Notes under the pieces: generated by a model
The model's input: the letters and a program-made list of their open reading frames with translations, nothing else
Told to the model about the DNA's origin: nothing
The model's database searches: none
Origin: an uncultured Lachnospiraceae bacterium
GTDB taxonomy: Bacteria > Bacillota > Clostridia > Lachnospirales > Lachnospiraceae
Reading direction: 5' to 3'
DNA length: 59,199 bases
Assembly: GCA_945868305.1 (NCBI GenBank)
Contig: CAMBKU010000004.1
Coordinates: 1-59,199 of the forward strand
Made by a program: the position numbers and the translations under genes
Part shown: one piece after another, positions 9,479 through 17,204 of the stretch
Layout of the letters: each line of letters begins with the position of its first letter
Numbering within the stretch: the first letter of the stretch is position 1

Positions 9479-12144
9479 ATCCGAAGAAACTGATTCAGGT
9501 AATTGGAGATTGCAATCGAAGCCGTCAGGAGCGTATGTACCGGTTGCTTGTAATGATGGGATTGATTGGTCTGGCTGCCGGAATTGTGGCCGGAGCTGTG
9601 GCTGGGGAAAATATAAAAAATCTCATTGCGATGCTACTTGCCTTGGTATTCATTTTGGGTATTACATATTTTACTATTCGTTACCACAAGATACAGTTGG
9701 GAGCAGTTTTTATAGCATTTCTTATTATTTATTTTGTACTGCCATTTAATTTTTTGACAAGTGGAGGAATTTATGGAGGCGGTCCAATCTGGTTATTGTT
9801 TGGAGTAGTATTTGTATGTCTTGTTGTAGAGAAAAAAATTAAATATGTTTTGATTGTAAGTAGTTTTTTCATATTTGCAGTCTGCTATTATATTGCATAC
9901 TTTTATCCGGAAGTAATTGTTTCGCATACGATTCAAGTGGCATATGTAGATTCTTTTGCAACTTTAAGTATTGTGACAATAATGACCTGCGGGATGATCC
10001 TGTTCCAGAATGCGATTTTCCGCTCAGAGAATGAGACTACGCAGAAACAGAAAAAAGAGATTGAAGAATTAAATCAGGCGCAAAACCGCTTTTTCTCCAG
10101 TATGAGTCATGAAATCCGGACGCCTATTAATACCATTATCGGTCTGAATGAGATGATTCTGCGGGAAGATGTGTCAGACGAGGTGGCAGCGGATGCAAAA
10201 AGTATTCAGGGTGCAAGCAAGATGCTACTTACACTCATCAATGACATTCTGGATATGTCAAAGATAGAATCCGGAAAGATGGATATCGTACCTGTTACTT
10301 ATGATGTGGGCGCTATGCTGTCAGACATCGTCAATATGATCTGGGTACGTGCCAAGGAAAAGGGGCTGGAATTTCACATTGATGTGGATCAGACGATGCC
10401 GTCCCAGTTGCTTGGCGATGAGGTACGTATCAAGCAGATTTTGATTAATGTGCTAAACAATGCGGTCAAATATACATCAGAAGGCTCTGTTACGTTATCT
10501 ATGCAGTGCAAAAGACTGGAAAATGGGTGTGCACAAATAATATATACAGTAACAGATACAGGCATAGGAATAAAGAAAGAGAGCATTCCATTCCTGTTTA
10601 GTGCATTTAAGAGGGTGGATGAGACAAACAACCGTTATATTGAAGGTACCGGACTGGGACTGTCTATTGTAAAGCAACTGGTGGAGCTTATGGGTGGTGA
10701 TATTGCGGTAAACAGTGTCTACACGAAAGGATCGACCTTTGTGATAACCTTACCACAGGAGATTGTCGGCAAAGCGGAGATTGGCGAGCTTGATTTGGAA
10801 ACGCGGCATGCACTAAATGTGAGGGAGCATTATAAACAAAGTTTTGAAGCGCCAAAGGCACATGTTCTTATCGTAGATGATAATGAGACCAACCTGTTGG
10901 TTGCAGAAAAGCTTTTACGGGATACAAAAATAAATATTGATACGGTTACGAGCGGTGCGGAATGCTTAAAAAAGACACTTCAAAACCGGTATGATGCGAT
11001 TCTTATGGATTATCTTATGCCGGAAATGAATGGTATTGAATGTCTGCATGCAATCCGTACACAGACGGGGGGACTAAATCAGGATACCCCGGTTGTGGCG
11101 CTTACAGCCAATGCAGGCGGAGAGAATCAGGCTCTTTATAGGAGAGAAGGATTTGACGGATACCTTTTAAAACCAGTCAGCGGCATACAATTGGAAACAG
11201 AACTTTTAAAACATCTTCCCAAGGAACTCGTGAGAAGAATGAATACAGCCGGTTCAGTCGGTGTGGTAGAATCGCCTGTTCTTGAACACAGGAAAAAGTT
11301 GCCTATCATGATTTCTACGGATAGTTCCAGTGATTTACCAAAGTATCTCGTAGAGAAGTATCAGATTGCTGTAATGCCATATCGGGTATTCACAGAAGGC
11401 GGTGAGTTCCTGGACGGAGTGGAGACTGAGACGGACGGAATTCTCTCTTACATAGGGGACAGAGGGAAAAATGTGCGCTCGGAGCCACCAAATGTGGCAG
11501 ATTATGAGGAGTTTTTTGCAGAGCAGCTGATAAAGGCACAATACATTATTCACATAGCATTTGCAAAAAATGCCAGCAAAGCCTATCAACATGCTTTAGA
11601 GGCATCTAAAACATTTGATAACGTAGTTGTGATTGATTCCGGTCATCTGTCCAGCGGAATGGGACTTATGGCTCTGTGTGCAGCGGAGTATGCAGCGAAT
11701 GGAATGACTGCCGATGCTATTATAAAAGAAGTAAGTAGCATAAAAAAATGTGTAAAAACCAGCTTTATTGTAACCGATACAGAATATCTGGCACGGTCTG
11801 GACGGGTATCACAAAAAATAAATGCATTTTGTAAGGCATTTATGATAAATCCGGTAATTATCCTAAAAAACAGCAGTATGAAGGTAGGAGCGCTAAGAAT
11901 AGGGACAAGGGATTACGCATGGAGGAAGTACATCACCTCAACGCTCAATACCCGGGGAGAGATTGACAAAAAAATCCTCTTTATTACATATGCTGGACTG
12001 ACAAAGGAAGAATTAGAGGAAATAAAAGAACAGGTGAAAAAGAAGGTGTCCTTTGAGAATATCATTTTTCAGAAAGCATCACCGGCCGTTGCGACCAACT
12101 GTGGACCGGGCACCTTTGGCCTGTTGTTTATGCTGAAAGAATAA
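9475..12144 (+). CDS. Hybrid histidine kinase-receiver fused to a C-terminal DegV-like domain
   Basis: An 889-residue single open frame. About six membrane helices (residues 18-185) are followed by HisKA (MSHEIRTP, His212), a HATPase (NNAVKYT, DTGIGI, GTGLGLSIV) and a receiver (VDDNETN; MDYLMPEMNG, Asp512). Instead of an HPt, residues about 610-889 form a complete DegV-family domain: it opens with ISTDSSSDLP, has VVVIDSGHLSSGMG, YLARSGRVSQK and NPVIILK, and ends with NCGPGTFGLLF. DegV/FakB proteins bind one fatty acid in the cytoplasm. From memory of the family, the usual TSQPS, SSGLSGTYQ and HTGPGA motifs read RSEPP, AFAKNASKAYQ and NCGPGT here, so the ligand may differ. Start ATG 9475 overlaps the previous stop. 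It lacks an HPt and may use one from its neighbours. Confidence 0.9.
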   Translation: MNPKKLIQVIGDCNRSRQERMYRLLVMMGLIGLAAGIVAGAVAGENIKNLIAMLLALVFILGITYFTIRYHKIQLGAVFIAFLIIYFVLPFNFLTSGGIYGGGPIWLLFGVVFVCLVVEKKIKYVLIVSSFFIFAVCYYIAYFYPEVIVSHTIQVAYVDSFATLSIVTIMTCGMILFQNAIFRSENETTQKQKKEIEELNQAQNRFFSSMSHEIRTPINTIIGLNEMILREDVSDEVAADAKSIQGASKMLLTLINDILDMSKIESGKMDIVPVTYDVGAMLSDIVNMIWVRAKEKGLEFHIDVDQTMPSQLLGDEVRIKQILINVLNNAVKYTSEGSVTLSMQCKRLENGCAQIIYTVTDTGIGIKKESIPFLFSAFKRVDETNNRYIEGTGLGLSIVKQLVELMGGDIAVNSVYTKGSTFVITLPQEIVGKAEIGELDLETRHALNVREHYKQSFEAPKAHVLIVDDNETNLLVAEKLLRDTKINIDTVTSGAECLKKTLQNRYDAILMDYLMPEMNGIECLHAIRTQTGGLNQDTPVVALTANAGGENQALYRREGFDGYLLKPVSGIQLETELLKHLPKELVRRMNTAGSVGVVESPVLEHRKKLPIMISTDSSSDLPKYLVEKYQIAVMPYRVFTEGGEFLDGVETETDGILSYIGDRGKNVRSEPPNVADYEEFFAEQLIKAQYIIHIAFAKNASKAYQHALEASKTFDNVVVIDSGHLSSGMGLMALCAAEYAANGMTADAIIKEVSSIKKCVKTSFIVTDTEYLARSGRVSQKINAFCKAFMINPVIILKNSSMKVGALRIGTRDYAWRKYITSTLNTRGEIDKKILFITYAGLTKEELEEIKEQVKKKVSFENIIFQKASPAVATNCGPGTFGLLFMLKE

Positions 12145-12207
12145 ATTTTAGCCGGTAACCGTGAAATTACAACAGATAAATGGAAGCAATGAAGGTGAGG
12201 TATTTAC

Positions 12208-13029
12208 ATGAAAAAGCAGTGGAAGAAGACGAATATGCTGTTTGTAGCAGCGACAGCAGCATTCATGATGCTTACAGGGTGTGCACAGAATGGGGAAAAC
12301 GCAGTTCCCCAAATAGAGCAGGGACAGTCGGATTTGGAATACGTGTTATCGAAAGGAACCATTAGCGTCGGGATAACAGATTTTGCACCGATGGATTACC
12401 GTGATGGAGAGGAGTGGGAGGGCTTCGATGCCGAACTGGCGCAAGCCTTTGCAGAAAATATCGGTGTTACAGTGGAACTGGTGGAAATTGACTGGGATAA
12501 GAAAACCGAACTTCTCGAGAAAGGAACTATTGACTGTATCTGGAATGGAATGACGATGACAGAGGAGTTGCAGGAAACAATTTCCTGTTCTGAACCGTAC
12601 TTATCGAATGCACAGGTGGTCGTGCTCCGAAAAGATGAGATGGAACAGTATAATACGATTGAGTCATGCCAACATCTGTTGTTCGCAGTTGAGTCTGGTT
12701 CAACAGGAGAGTCTCTGCTCAAAGAGATGAAATACCGTTATACGGCTTATCCTACGCAGAAGGAGGCGTTGCAGAGTGTCAGCGCAAAGCAGGCTGATGC
12801 GGCTGTCATAGATATTATTATGGCATCATGCTATACAGGTGAGGGGGAGGAGTTTACGGACCTCGGATTTGATATTTCGCTGAATGATGAGAAAATTTGT
12901 GTAGGTTTTCGTAAAGATTCTGATCTGACAGAGAAAGCAAACGAGTTTCTTGAGGCTGCCTATCAGGATGGAACGATAAGTTCTCTGTCGGAGAAATATG
13001 GAATTGAAAGCGCTGTTTTGGATGAATAG
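12208..13029 (+). CDS. Family 3 extracellular solute-binding lipoprotein
   Basis: A 273-residue exported protein with a lipobox (MMLTGC, Cys25), so it should be anchored to the outer face of the membrane. The mature part has the amino-acid-binding SBP_3 pattern: VLSKGTISVGITDFAPMDY, GFDAELAQAFAENIGV, TIDCIWNGMTMTEEL and SVSAKQADAAVIDI. Members bind polar amino acids or related small molecules. No permease or ATPase gene lies on either side; the neighbours are kinases, another binding lipoprotein and a chemoreceptor, so a sensory rather than uptake role is inferred. ATG 12208 has GGTGAGG upstream. Confidence 0.88.
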   Translation: MKKQWKKTNMLFVAATAAFMMLTGCAQNGENAVPQIEQGQSDLEYVLSKGTISVGITDFAPMDYRDGEEWEGFDAELAQAFAENIGVTVELVEIDWDKKTELLEKGTIDCIWNGMTMTEELQETISCSEPYLSNAQVVVLRKDEMEQYNTIESCQHLLFAVESGSTGESLLKEMKYRYTAYPTQKEALQSVSAKQADAAVIDIIMASCYTGEGEEFTDLGFDISLNDEKICVGFRKDSDLTEKANEFLEAAYQDGTISSLSEKYGIESAVLDE

Positions 13030-13074
13030 AGAATTTTATCATTAACCTGGGGAAAGCGGAAAAGGAGAAGGATT

Positions 13075-14265
13075 ATGAAAAGAAGAATAATTGGATTTTT
13101 AGTGGCAGGGATGTTTATAGTCAGCAACCTGACCGGTTGCGGAGCAAGTGCATCGGAGCCGGATGATTATGTGACAAACAATGGTTATGAGGTGGCATCG
13201 GGAGAGATGGCTCAGACAGAAACAGATACATCGAAAGCAGTTAGCAAAGAGGATATTAAGGTGGGAGTCCTGTATATTTCTGATCCGGCAGAAGGTAGTG
13301 GATATTCCTACACACATGATCTTGGAATATTGGGAATGCAGAGTAATCTGGGGTTATCGGATGACCAGATTGAGCGGAAAATAGTGGATGATTCGGATGC
13401 AGAGGGAACAAAGGCAGCGATAGAGGAATGTGTTTCTGATGGCTGCAACATTATTTTCACTACGAGCTGGGGATATATGGAGGCTACTGCGGAAATGGCA
13501 GAAGAATATCCGGATGTATATTTTTCACATGGCACGGGGTATATGTCGAATGGTAAGAATTTTAATAATTATTTTGGACGAATCTATCAGCCAAGATATC
13601 TGAGTGGAATTGTGGCGGGAATGAATACCACAAGCAATAAAATCGGGTATGTGGCAGCGATGGATACCAGTAGCTCAGAAGTAACAGGCGGAATTGACGC
13701 TTTTGCCATTGGGGTGGCAGCTGTCAATCCGGATGCAAAGATTTATGTGGTAGTCACCAATAGCTGGTATGATCCGCCAAAAGAGGAGGAAGCAGCAAAA
13801 AAACTGTTGGATATGGGATGCGATGTGATGACACAGCACTGTGATACACCTTATCCAATGACGCTGGCGCAGGAATATGGGGTATATGGAATCGGATATA
13901 ATTCAGATATGAGTAAGGAAGTTCCGGAAGCTTGTCTATGCAGTGTGACATGGAATTGGAGTGCTTATTATACGGCAGCAGTGAGCGATGTCATAGAAGG
14001 AACGTGGAGTGGTGAAAATTATTACGGAGGTATGGCTGAAGGGCTGGTGGAAATGACAGATTTAGCTTCTTTTTGTGCAGAAGGTACTCGGGAAAAAGTT
14101 TCAGAGGCTACGGAAGCCATTTTAAACGGAAGCAATAATGTTTTTGATGGGGAACTTAAAACAAATACAGGTGAAGTAATTGGAAGTGCCGGCGAAACGT
14201 TGGATGATGCAACAATTACCGGTGGAATTGACTGGTATTATGAGAATGTCGTTCTTGTGGAGTGA
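13075..14265 (+). CDS. BMP-family (nucleoside-type) substrate-binding lipoprotein
   Basis: A 396-residue lipoprotein with a lipobox (NLTGC, Cys22). The mature domain has the BMP/PnrA pattern: [70 protein letters not shown] and [16 protein letters not shown]. Family members usually bind purine nucleosides for BmpA/NupA-type ABC importers, but no importer genes are adjacent. A strong site AAAGGAGAAGG precedes ATG 13075. The stop at 14263 overlaps candidate early starts of the chemoreceptor gene, so the two are closely coupled; this suggests the protein presents ligand to a receptor or kinase. Confidence 0.88.
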   Translation: MKRRIIGFLVAGMFIVSNLTGCGASASEPDDYVTNNGYEVASGEMAQTETDTSKAVSKEDIKVGVLYISDPAEGSGYSYTHDLGILGMQSNLGLSDDQIERKIVDDSDAEGTKAAIEECVSDGCNIIFTTSWGYMEATAEMAEEYPDVYFSHGTGYMSNGKNFNNYFGRIYQPRYLSGIVAGMNTTSNKIGYVAAMDTSSSEVTGGIDAFAIGVAAVNPDAKIYVVVTNSWYDPPKEEEAAKKLLDMGCDVMTQHCDTPYPMTLAQEYGVYGIGYNSDMSKEVPEACLCSVTWNWSAYYTAAVSDVIEGTWSGENYYGGMAEGLVEMTDLASFCAEGTREKVSEATEAILNGSNNVFDGELKTNTGEVIGSAGETLDDATITGGIDWYYENVVLVE

Positions 14266-14282
14266 TGAAGGGGGAAAATGTA

Positions 14283-15989
14283 ATGAAAATGACTATTCGT
14301 AAAAAAATGCTTTTATCAGCATTTTTGCCAATCAGTATTCTTGGAATCATTATTGTCATGATGGCAGTAACATCCTTGAAAACATCGATTATTAATCAGG
14401 TGGAAAATTCTCTGCGAGGAACAGCATCAGCGACGTTAGCAGCCTATGACCAAAATTCCGGTTCTTATACAGTGTCGGGAAATGGGGATGTCTGGAAGGG
14501 AGGATACAATATTTCCCGTTCGGAGAAGCTGCTTGATACCATTAAAGAGAAATCCGGAATGGAAGTTACTTTTTTCTATGGAACCAAAAGAATCATGACA
14601 TCGATTATAGATGAAAATGGGGAACGTATTCTTGGTAGTCCGGCAGGAGCAAAAATTGAAGCAGAGGTTCTTAAAAACGGTCAGGAATATTTTAGTAAGA
14701 ATGTATCCATTAATGGTGAAATGTATTTTGGCTATTATGTTCCTGTATTTCAAAATGGGGAAAGTACCGAGCCAATAGGTATGGTTTTTGCAGGCGTCAA
14801 TAAAAATGAAACATTAAACAGTGTTTTAAGTATTGTGTTTTATATGATTATAATCGTTGTATTGATTGCCTTAATCGGAATGATCAGTGCCGGTTTGGTT
14901 GCAAATTCCATATCAAAAGCATTGAATGCTGAAATTGCCTGCGTCGAGGATGTGGCTACAGGAAACTTGAATGTTTCCTTAAACCAGAATCATATAAGCC
15001 GCAAAGATGAGGTGGGTGACCTGACAAGAGCGATTGGTAAGCTACAGTCGGATCTGCGAAATATAATTGGAGGAATCAGTGACAGTACGAATCAATTGAT
15101 TGATGCGTCTGATACGTTGGAACAGACCGCCCATCAGACCTTTGCCAATATGAATCAGGTGATGAAGTCGGTAGATACAATTACTTCAGGAGCAATCTCA
15201 CAGGCTGATGATACCAGAAATGCATCGGAAAATATTACATATATGGGTAATCTGATTATTGAAACTGGCAGTGAAGCGGCAGCATTAAATGAAAGTGCGG
15301 ATAATATGCTGCTGGCCAGTGATAAGACCAACGCTACTATTGAGGAATTAAAGAGTAGCAGCGAGGAAGTAGGAAGGGCAGTCAATATAATTGCGGAACT
15401 GACCGAGCAGACCAACGAATCTGCAAAGACAATCCGTGAGGCGGCAGGATTTATTTCTGAGATAGCGGAACAGACAAATCTGCTTTCACTGAATGCGAGT
15501 ATCGAGGCAGCAAGAGCAGGGGAAGCGGGAAGAGGATTCGCGGTTGTGGCAGATGAAATTCAGAAATTGGCGGAACAGTCGAATGATGCCAGTGGCAATA
15601 TTGATCAAATTGTAAATACGCTGATTGTAAATGCAGAACATGTGGTGGAAGCAATGCAGCAAATGCAGTCTGTAATCGGAAAGCAGAACCAGTATATTTC
15701 AAGTACGGAAGAATCTGTTGTTAAAGTTGTGGGAGAAATACACACATCAATTCAAAGTATAAGAAGTATAGAGAATAAGACAAATGAATTGGAACAGGCA
15801 AGAAAAGAAATGATTGGTACGATTGCGGGCTTATCAGACATTGCGGAAAGCAACGTGACAAACACACAGGAAACAAGCGGAGTCATTACAGATGTATCGG
15901 AGAGATTCAGAGAAGTGGAACAGTCTGCGGCAAACTTAAGAGGGACAGCAGATATACTGGAACAGAATATCCAGAATTTCAAGATGTAG
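14283..15989 (+). CDS. Methyl-accepting chemotaxis protein with extracellular Cache domain
   Basis: A 568-residue chemoreceptor from ATG 14283, chosen because AAGGGGG at 14268-14274 is well spaced for it; GTG 14262 and ATG 14265 in the same frame lack a site. Order: membrane helix (about residues 9-28), single Cache-type ligand domain ([34 protein letters not shown]), second helix (about 185-210), HAMP-like region, then the signalling domain with hairpin tip [21 protein letters not shown]. It relays ligand binding to CheA-CheW, which are not in the window. The adjacent lipoprotein genes may encode its ligand-delivery partners (inference). Confidence 0.93.
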   Translation: MKMTIRKKMLLSAFLPISILGIIIVMMAVTSLKTSIINQVENSLRGTASATLAAYDQNSGSYTVSGNGDVWKGGYNISRSEKLLDTIKEKSGMEVTFFYGTKRIMTSIIDENGERILGSPAGAKIEAEVLKNGQEYFSKNVSINGEMYFGYYVPVFQNGESTEPIGMVFAGVNKNETLNSVLSIVFYMIIIVVLIALIGMISAGLVANSISKALNAEIACVEDVATGNLNVSLNQNHISRKDEVGDLTRAIGKLQSDLRNIIGGISDSTNQLIDASDTLEQTAHQTFANMNQVMKSVDTITSGAISQADDTRNASENITYMGNLIIETGSEAAALNESADNMLLASDKTNATIEELKSSSEEVGRAVNIIAELTEQTNESAKTIREAAGFISEIAEQTNLLSLNASIEAARAGEAGRGFAVVADEIQKLAEQSNDASGNIDQIVNTLIVNAEHVVEAMQQMQSVIGKQNQYISSTEESVVKVVGEIHTSIQSIRSIENKTNELEQARKEMIGTIAGLSDIAESNVTNTQETSGVITDVSERFREVEQSAANLRGTADILEQNIQNFKM

Positions 15990-16072
15990 ATTCGGAGTTT
16001 TTTTAGTTGCTATGATGAGAATATAGAGCTTAGTGATAAAATCAGAGAGAGCATTTAGAACGGAGATTTGCA

Positions 16073-16705
16073 ATGCAGACAAGAGAAGAAGCGTTAAAAT
16101 ATGGATTATCCTTTCCAAATACATATATGGAGGCTCCCTTTCATGATTCGAATTGGCAGCTCGTAAGAGTGAAGGGAAGTAAAAAGGCGTTTTTATGGAC
16201 TTATGAGCGAGAAGGGTATATCAATCTGAATGTAAAAGTCGATCCTGAATGGAGAGACTTCTGGAGAGATTCTTTTGATGCTGTGATTCCCGGATATCAT
16301 CAGAATAAGGAGCATTGGAATACGGTTATTCTTGACGGTTCCATATCGGATAAAGATGTAAAACGGATGATTGCTGAAAGTTATGATTTGGTAACAGACA
16401 GTCCATCCAAAAGAATCTATGAGGCGGTAAAAAAGATTCCAAAGGGGCATGTGGCGACCTATGGGCAGATAGCGGAACTGGCAGGTGATAAGAAGATGGC
16501 CAGGGCAGTTGGCAATGCGCTTCATAAAAATCCGGATCCGGATCATATTCCGTGTTTTCGGGTCGTAAATGCCAGAGGTGAGCTTTCGGGAAGCTTTGCG
16601 TTTGGAGGAGCCGACGCACAGGAGAAACTGCTTAAGGCGGATGGTGTTGAGGTTGTAGAAGGCAGGGTGGATTTGAACAAATATGGAATTACAAAAACCA
16701 TGTGA
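16073..16705 (+). CDS. MmcQ/YjbR-like domain fused to MGMT-like (Ada/ATL) DNA-binding domain
   Basis: A 210-residue two-domain protein. Residues 1 to about 110 match the MmcQ/YjbR fold (YGLSFPNTYMEAPFHDSNWQ, LWTYEREGYINLNVK). Residues about 115-200 match the O6-alkylguanine-DNA alkyltransferase C-terminal domain (IYEAVKKIPKGHVATYGQIA, ARAVGNALHKNP, then IPCFRVVN). The family active site is PCHRV; here Cys161 is kept but the following His is Phe162. In the alkyltransferases that His belongs to the Cys-His-Glu relay, so activity may be reduced and the protein may act as a lesion-recognition, ATL-like factor. GGAG lies six bases before ATG 16073. Monocistronic. Confidence 0.85.
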   Translation: MQTREEALKYGLSFPNTYMEAPFHDSNWQLVRVKGSKKAFLWTYEREGYINLNVKVDPEWRDFWRDSFDAVIPGYHQNKEHWNTVILDGSISDKDVKRMIAESYDLVTDSPSKRIYEAVKKIPKGHVATYGQIAELAGDKKMARAVGNALHKNPDPDHIPCFRVVNARGELSGSFAFGGADAQEKLLKADGVEVVEGRVDLNKYGITKTM

Positions 16706-16732
16706 TGCTTTGCGTGATGAGGGATAAAAGAA

Positions 16733-16756
16733 CCGGAAGGGGCGAGTCTCTTCCGG
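16733..16756 (-). terminator. Hairpin terminator of the small minus-strand gene
   Basis: CCGGAAG (16733-16739) and CTTCCGG (16750-16756) form a seven-pair stem with a ten-base loop. On the minus strand the stem is followed by TTCTTTTATC, a modest U-rich tail. It lies between two converging genes and could also slow read-through from the MmcQ-MGMT-like gene. Confidence 0.45.
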
Positions 16757-16794
16757 AAAACGGACACGTGGTTTACATAAGTCCAGTGCCTGAC

Positions 16795-17025
16795 TTACTG
16801 ATACATACATCCGGATCTTCCGGGCATATCATCACCTTTGACATAGCGGGCGTTGAATTCCATCGTTATTTCGCGAAGCTCTTTTTTGCCGTCGATGTAT
16901 GGCTGATACATCTCTGCCAGACCAGGTGCACATCCGTCGCAGGATGCTTCAATATTGCCAAGAGATTCGGCTACAATTTTTTCACGTTCTTCTTTTGTTG
17001 TTTCTGAAATTAAATATCCCGACAT
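16795..17025 (-). CDS. Small CDGC-motif protein of unknown function
   Basis: A 76-residue soluble protein with no membrane segment. It has ASCDGCAPGLAEMYQPYIDG in the middle and ends GRSGCMYQ, giving three cysteines in a small helical protein, perhaps a metal or thiol site. A ribosome binding site AAGGAG lies nine bases before the ATG at 17025, a promoter is recognisable upstream and a hairpin downstream, so it is a real gene rather than a shadow frame. I believe similar small proteins occur in other Clostridia but cannot name a family. Confidence 0.7.
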   Translation of the reverse strand: MSGYLISETTKEEREKIVAESLGNIEASCDGCAPGLAEMYQPYIDGKKELREITMEFNARYVKGDDMPGRSGCMYQ

Positions 17026-17078
17026 AATTTTACTCCTTGTCCCAGCTCCTAATATGAGCGGGTGATTTCTTTAGAAAC

Positions 17079-17107
17079 AGAATAGCATAAGAGTTAATTT
17101 AAGACAA
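17079..17107 (-). promoter_or_regulatory. Candidate sigma-A promoter of the small CDGC gene
   Basis: On the minus strand TTGTCT (17107-17102) and TATTCT (17084-17079) are 17 bases apart, about 55 bases before the start codon at 17025. Each box matches four or five of six consensus bases. Confidence 0.45.
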
Positions 17108-17204
17108 CTAATAAATTTAGGTATGGTAAAGGGACTGATTACGAAAAAGTATTAAAAAATGACGATAGACTTTGCCCGGAAAAAAGAGTATGATGGAGAT
17201 ATAA

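Noticed and set aside
17165..17193. TAGACT-N17-TATGAT as a promoter for the EAL gene
   Set aside because: Transcription would start near 17200, leaving the ribosome site at 17194-17197 outside the transcript for the chosen TTG 17205 start. It is usable only if the true start lies farther downstream.
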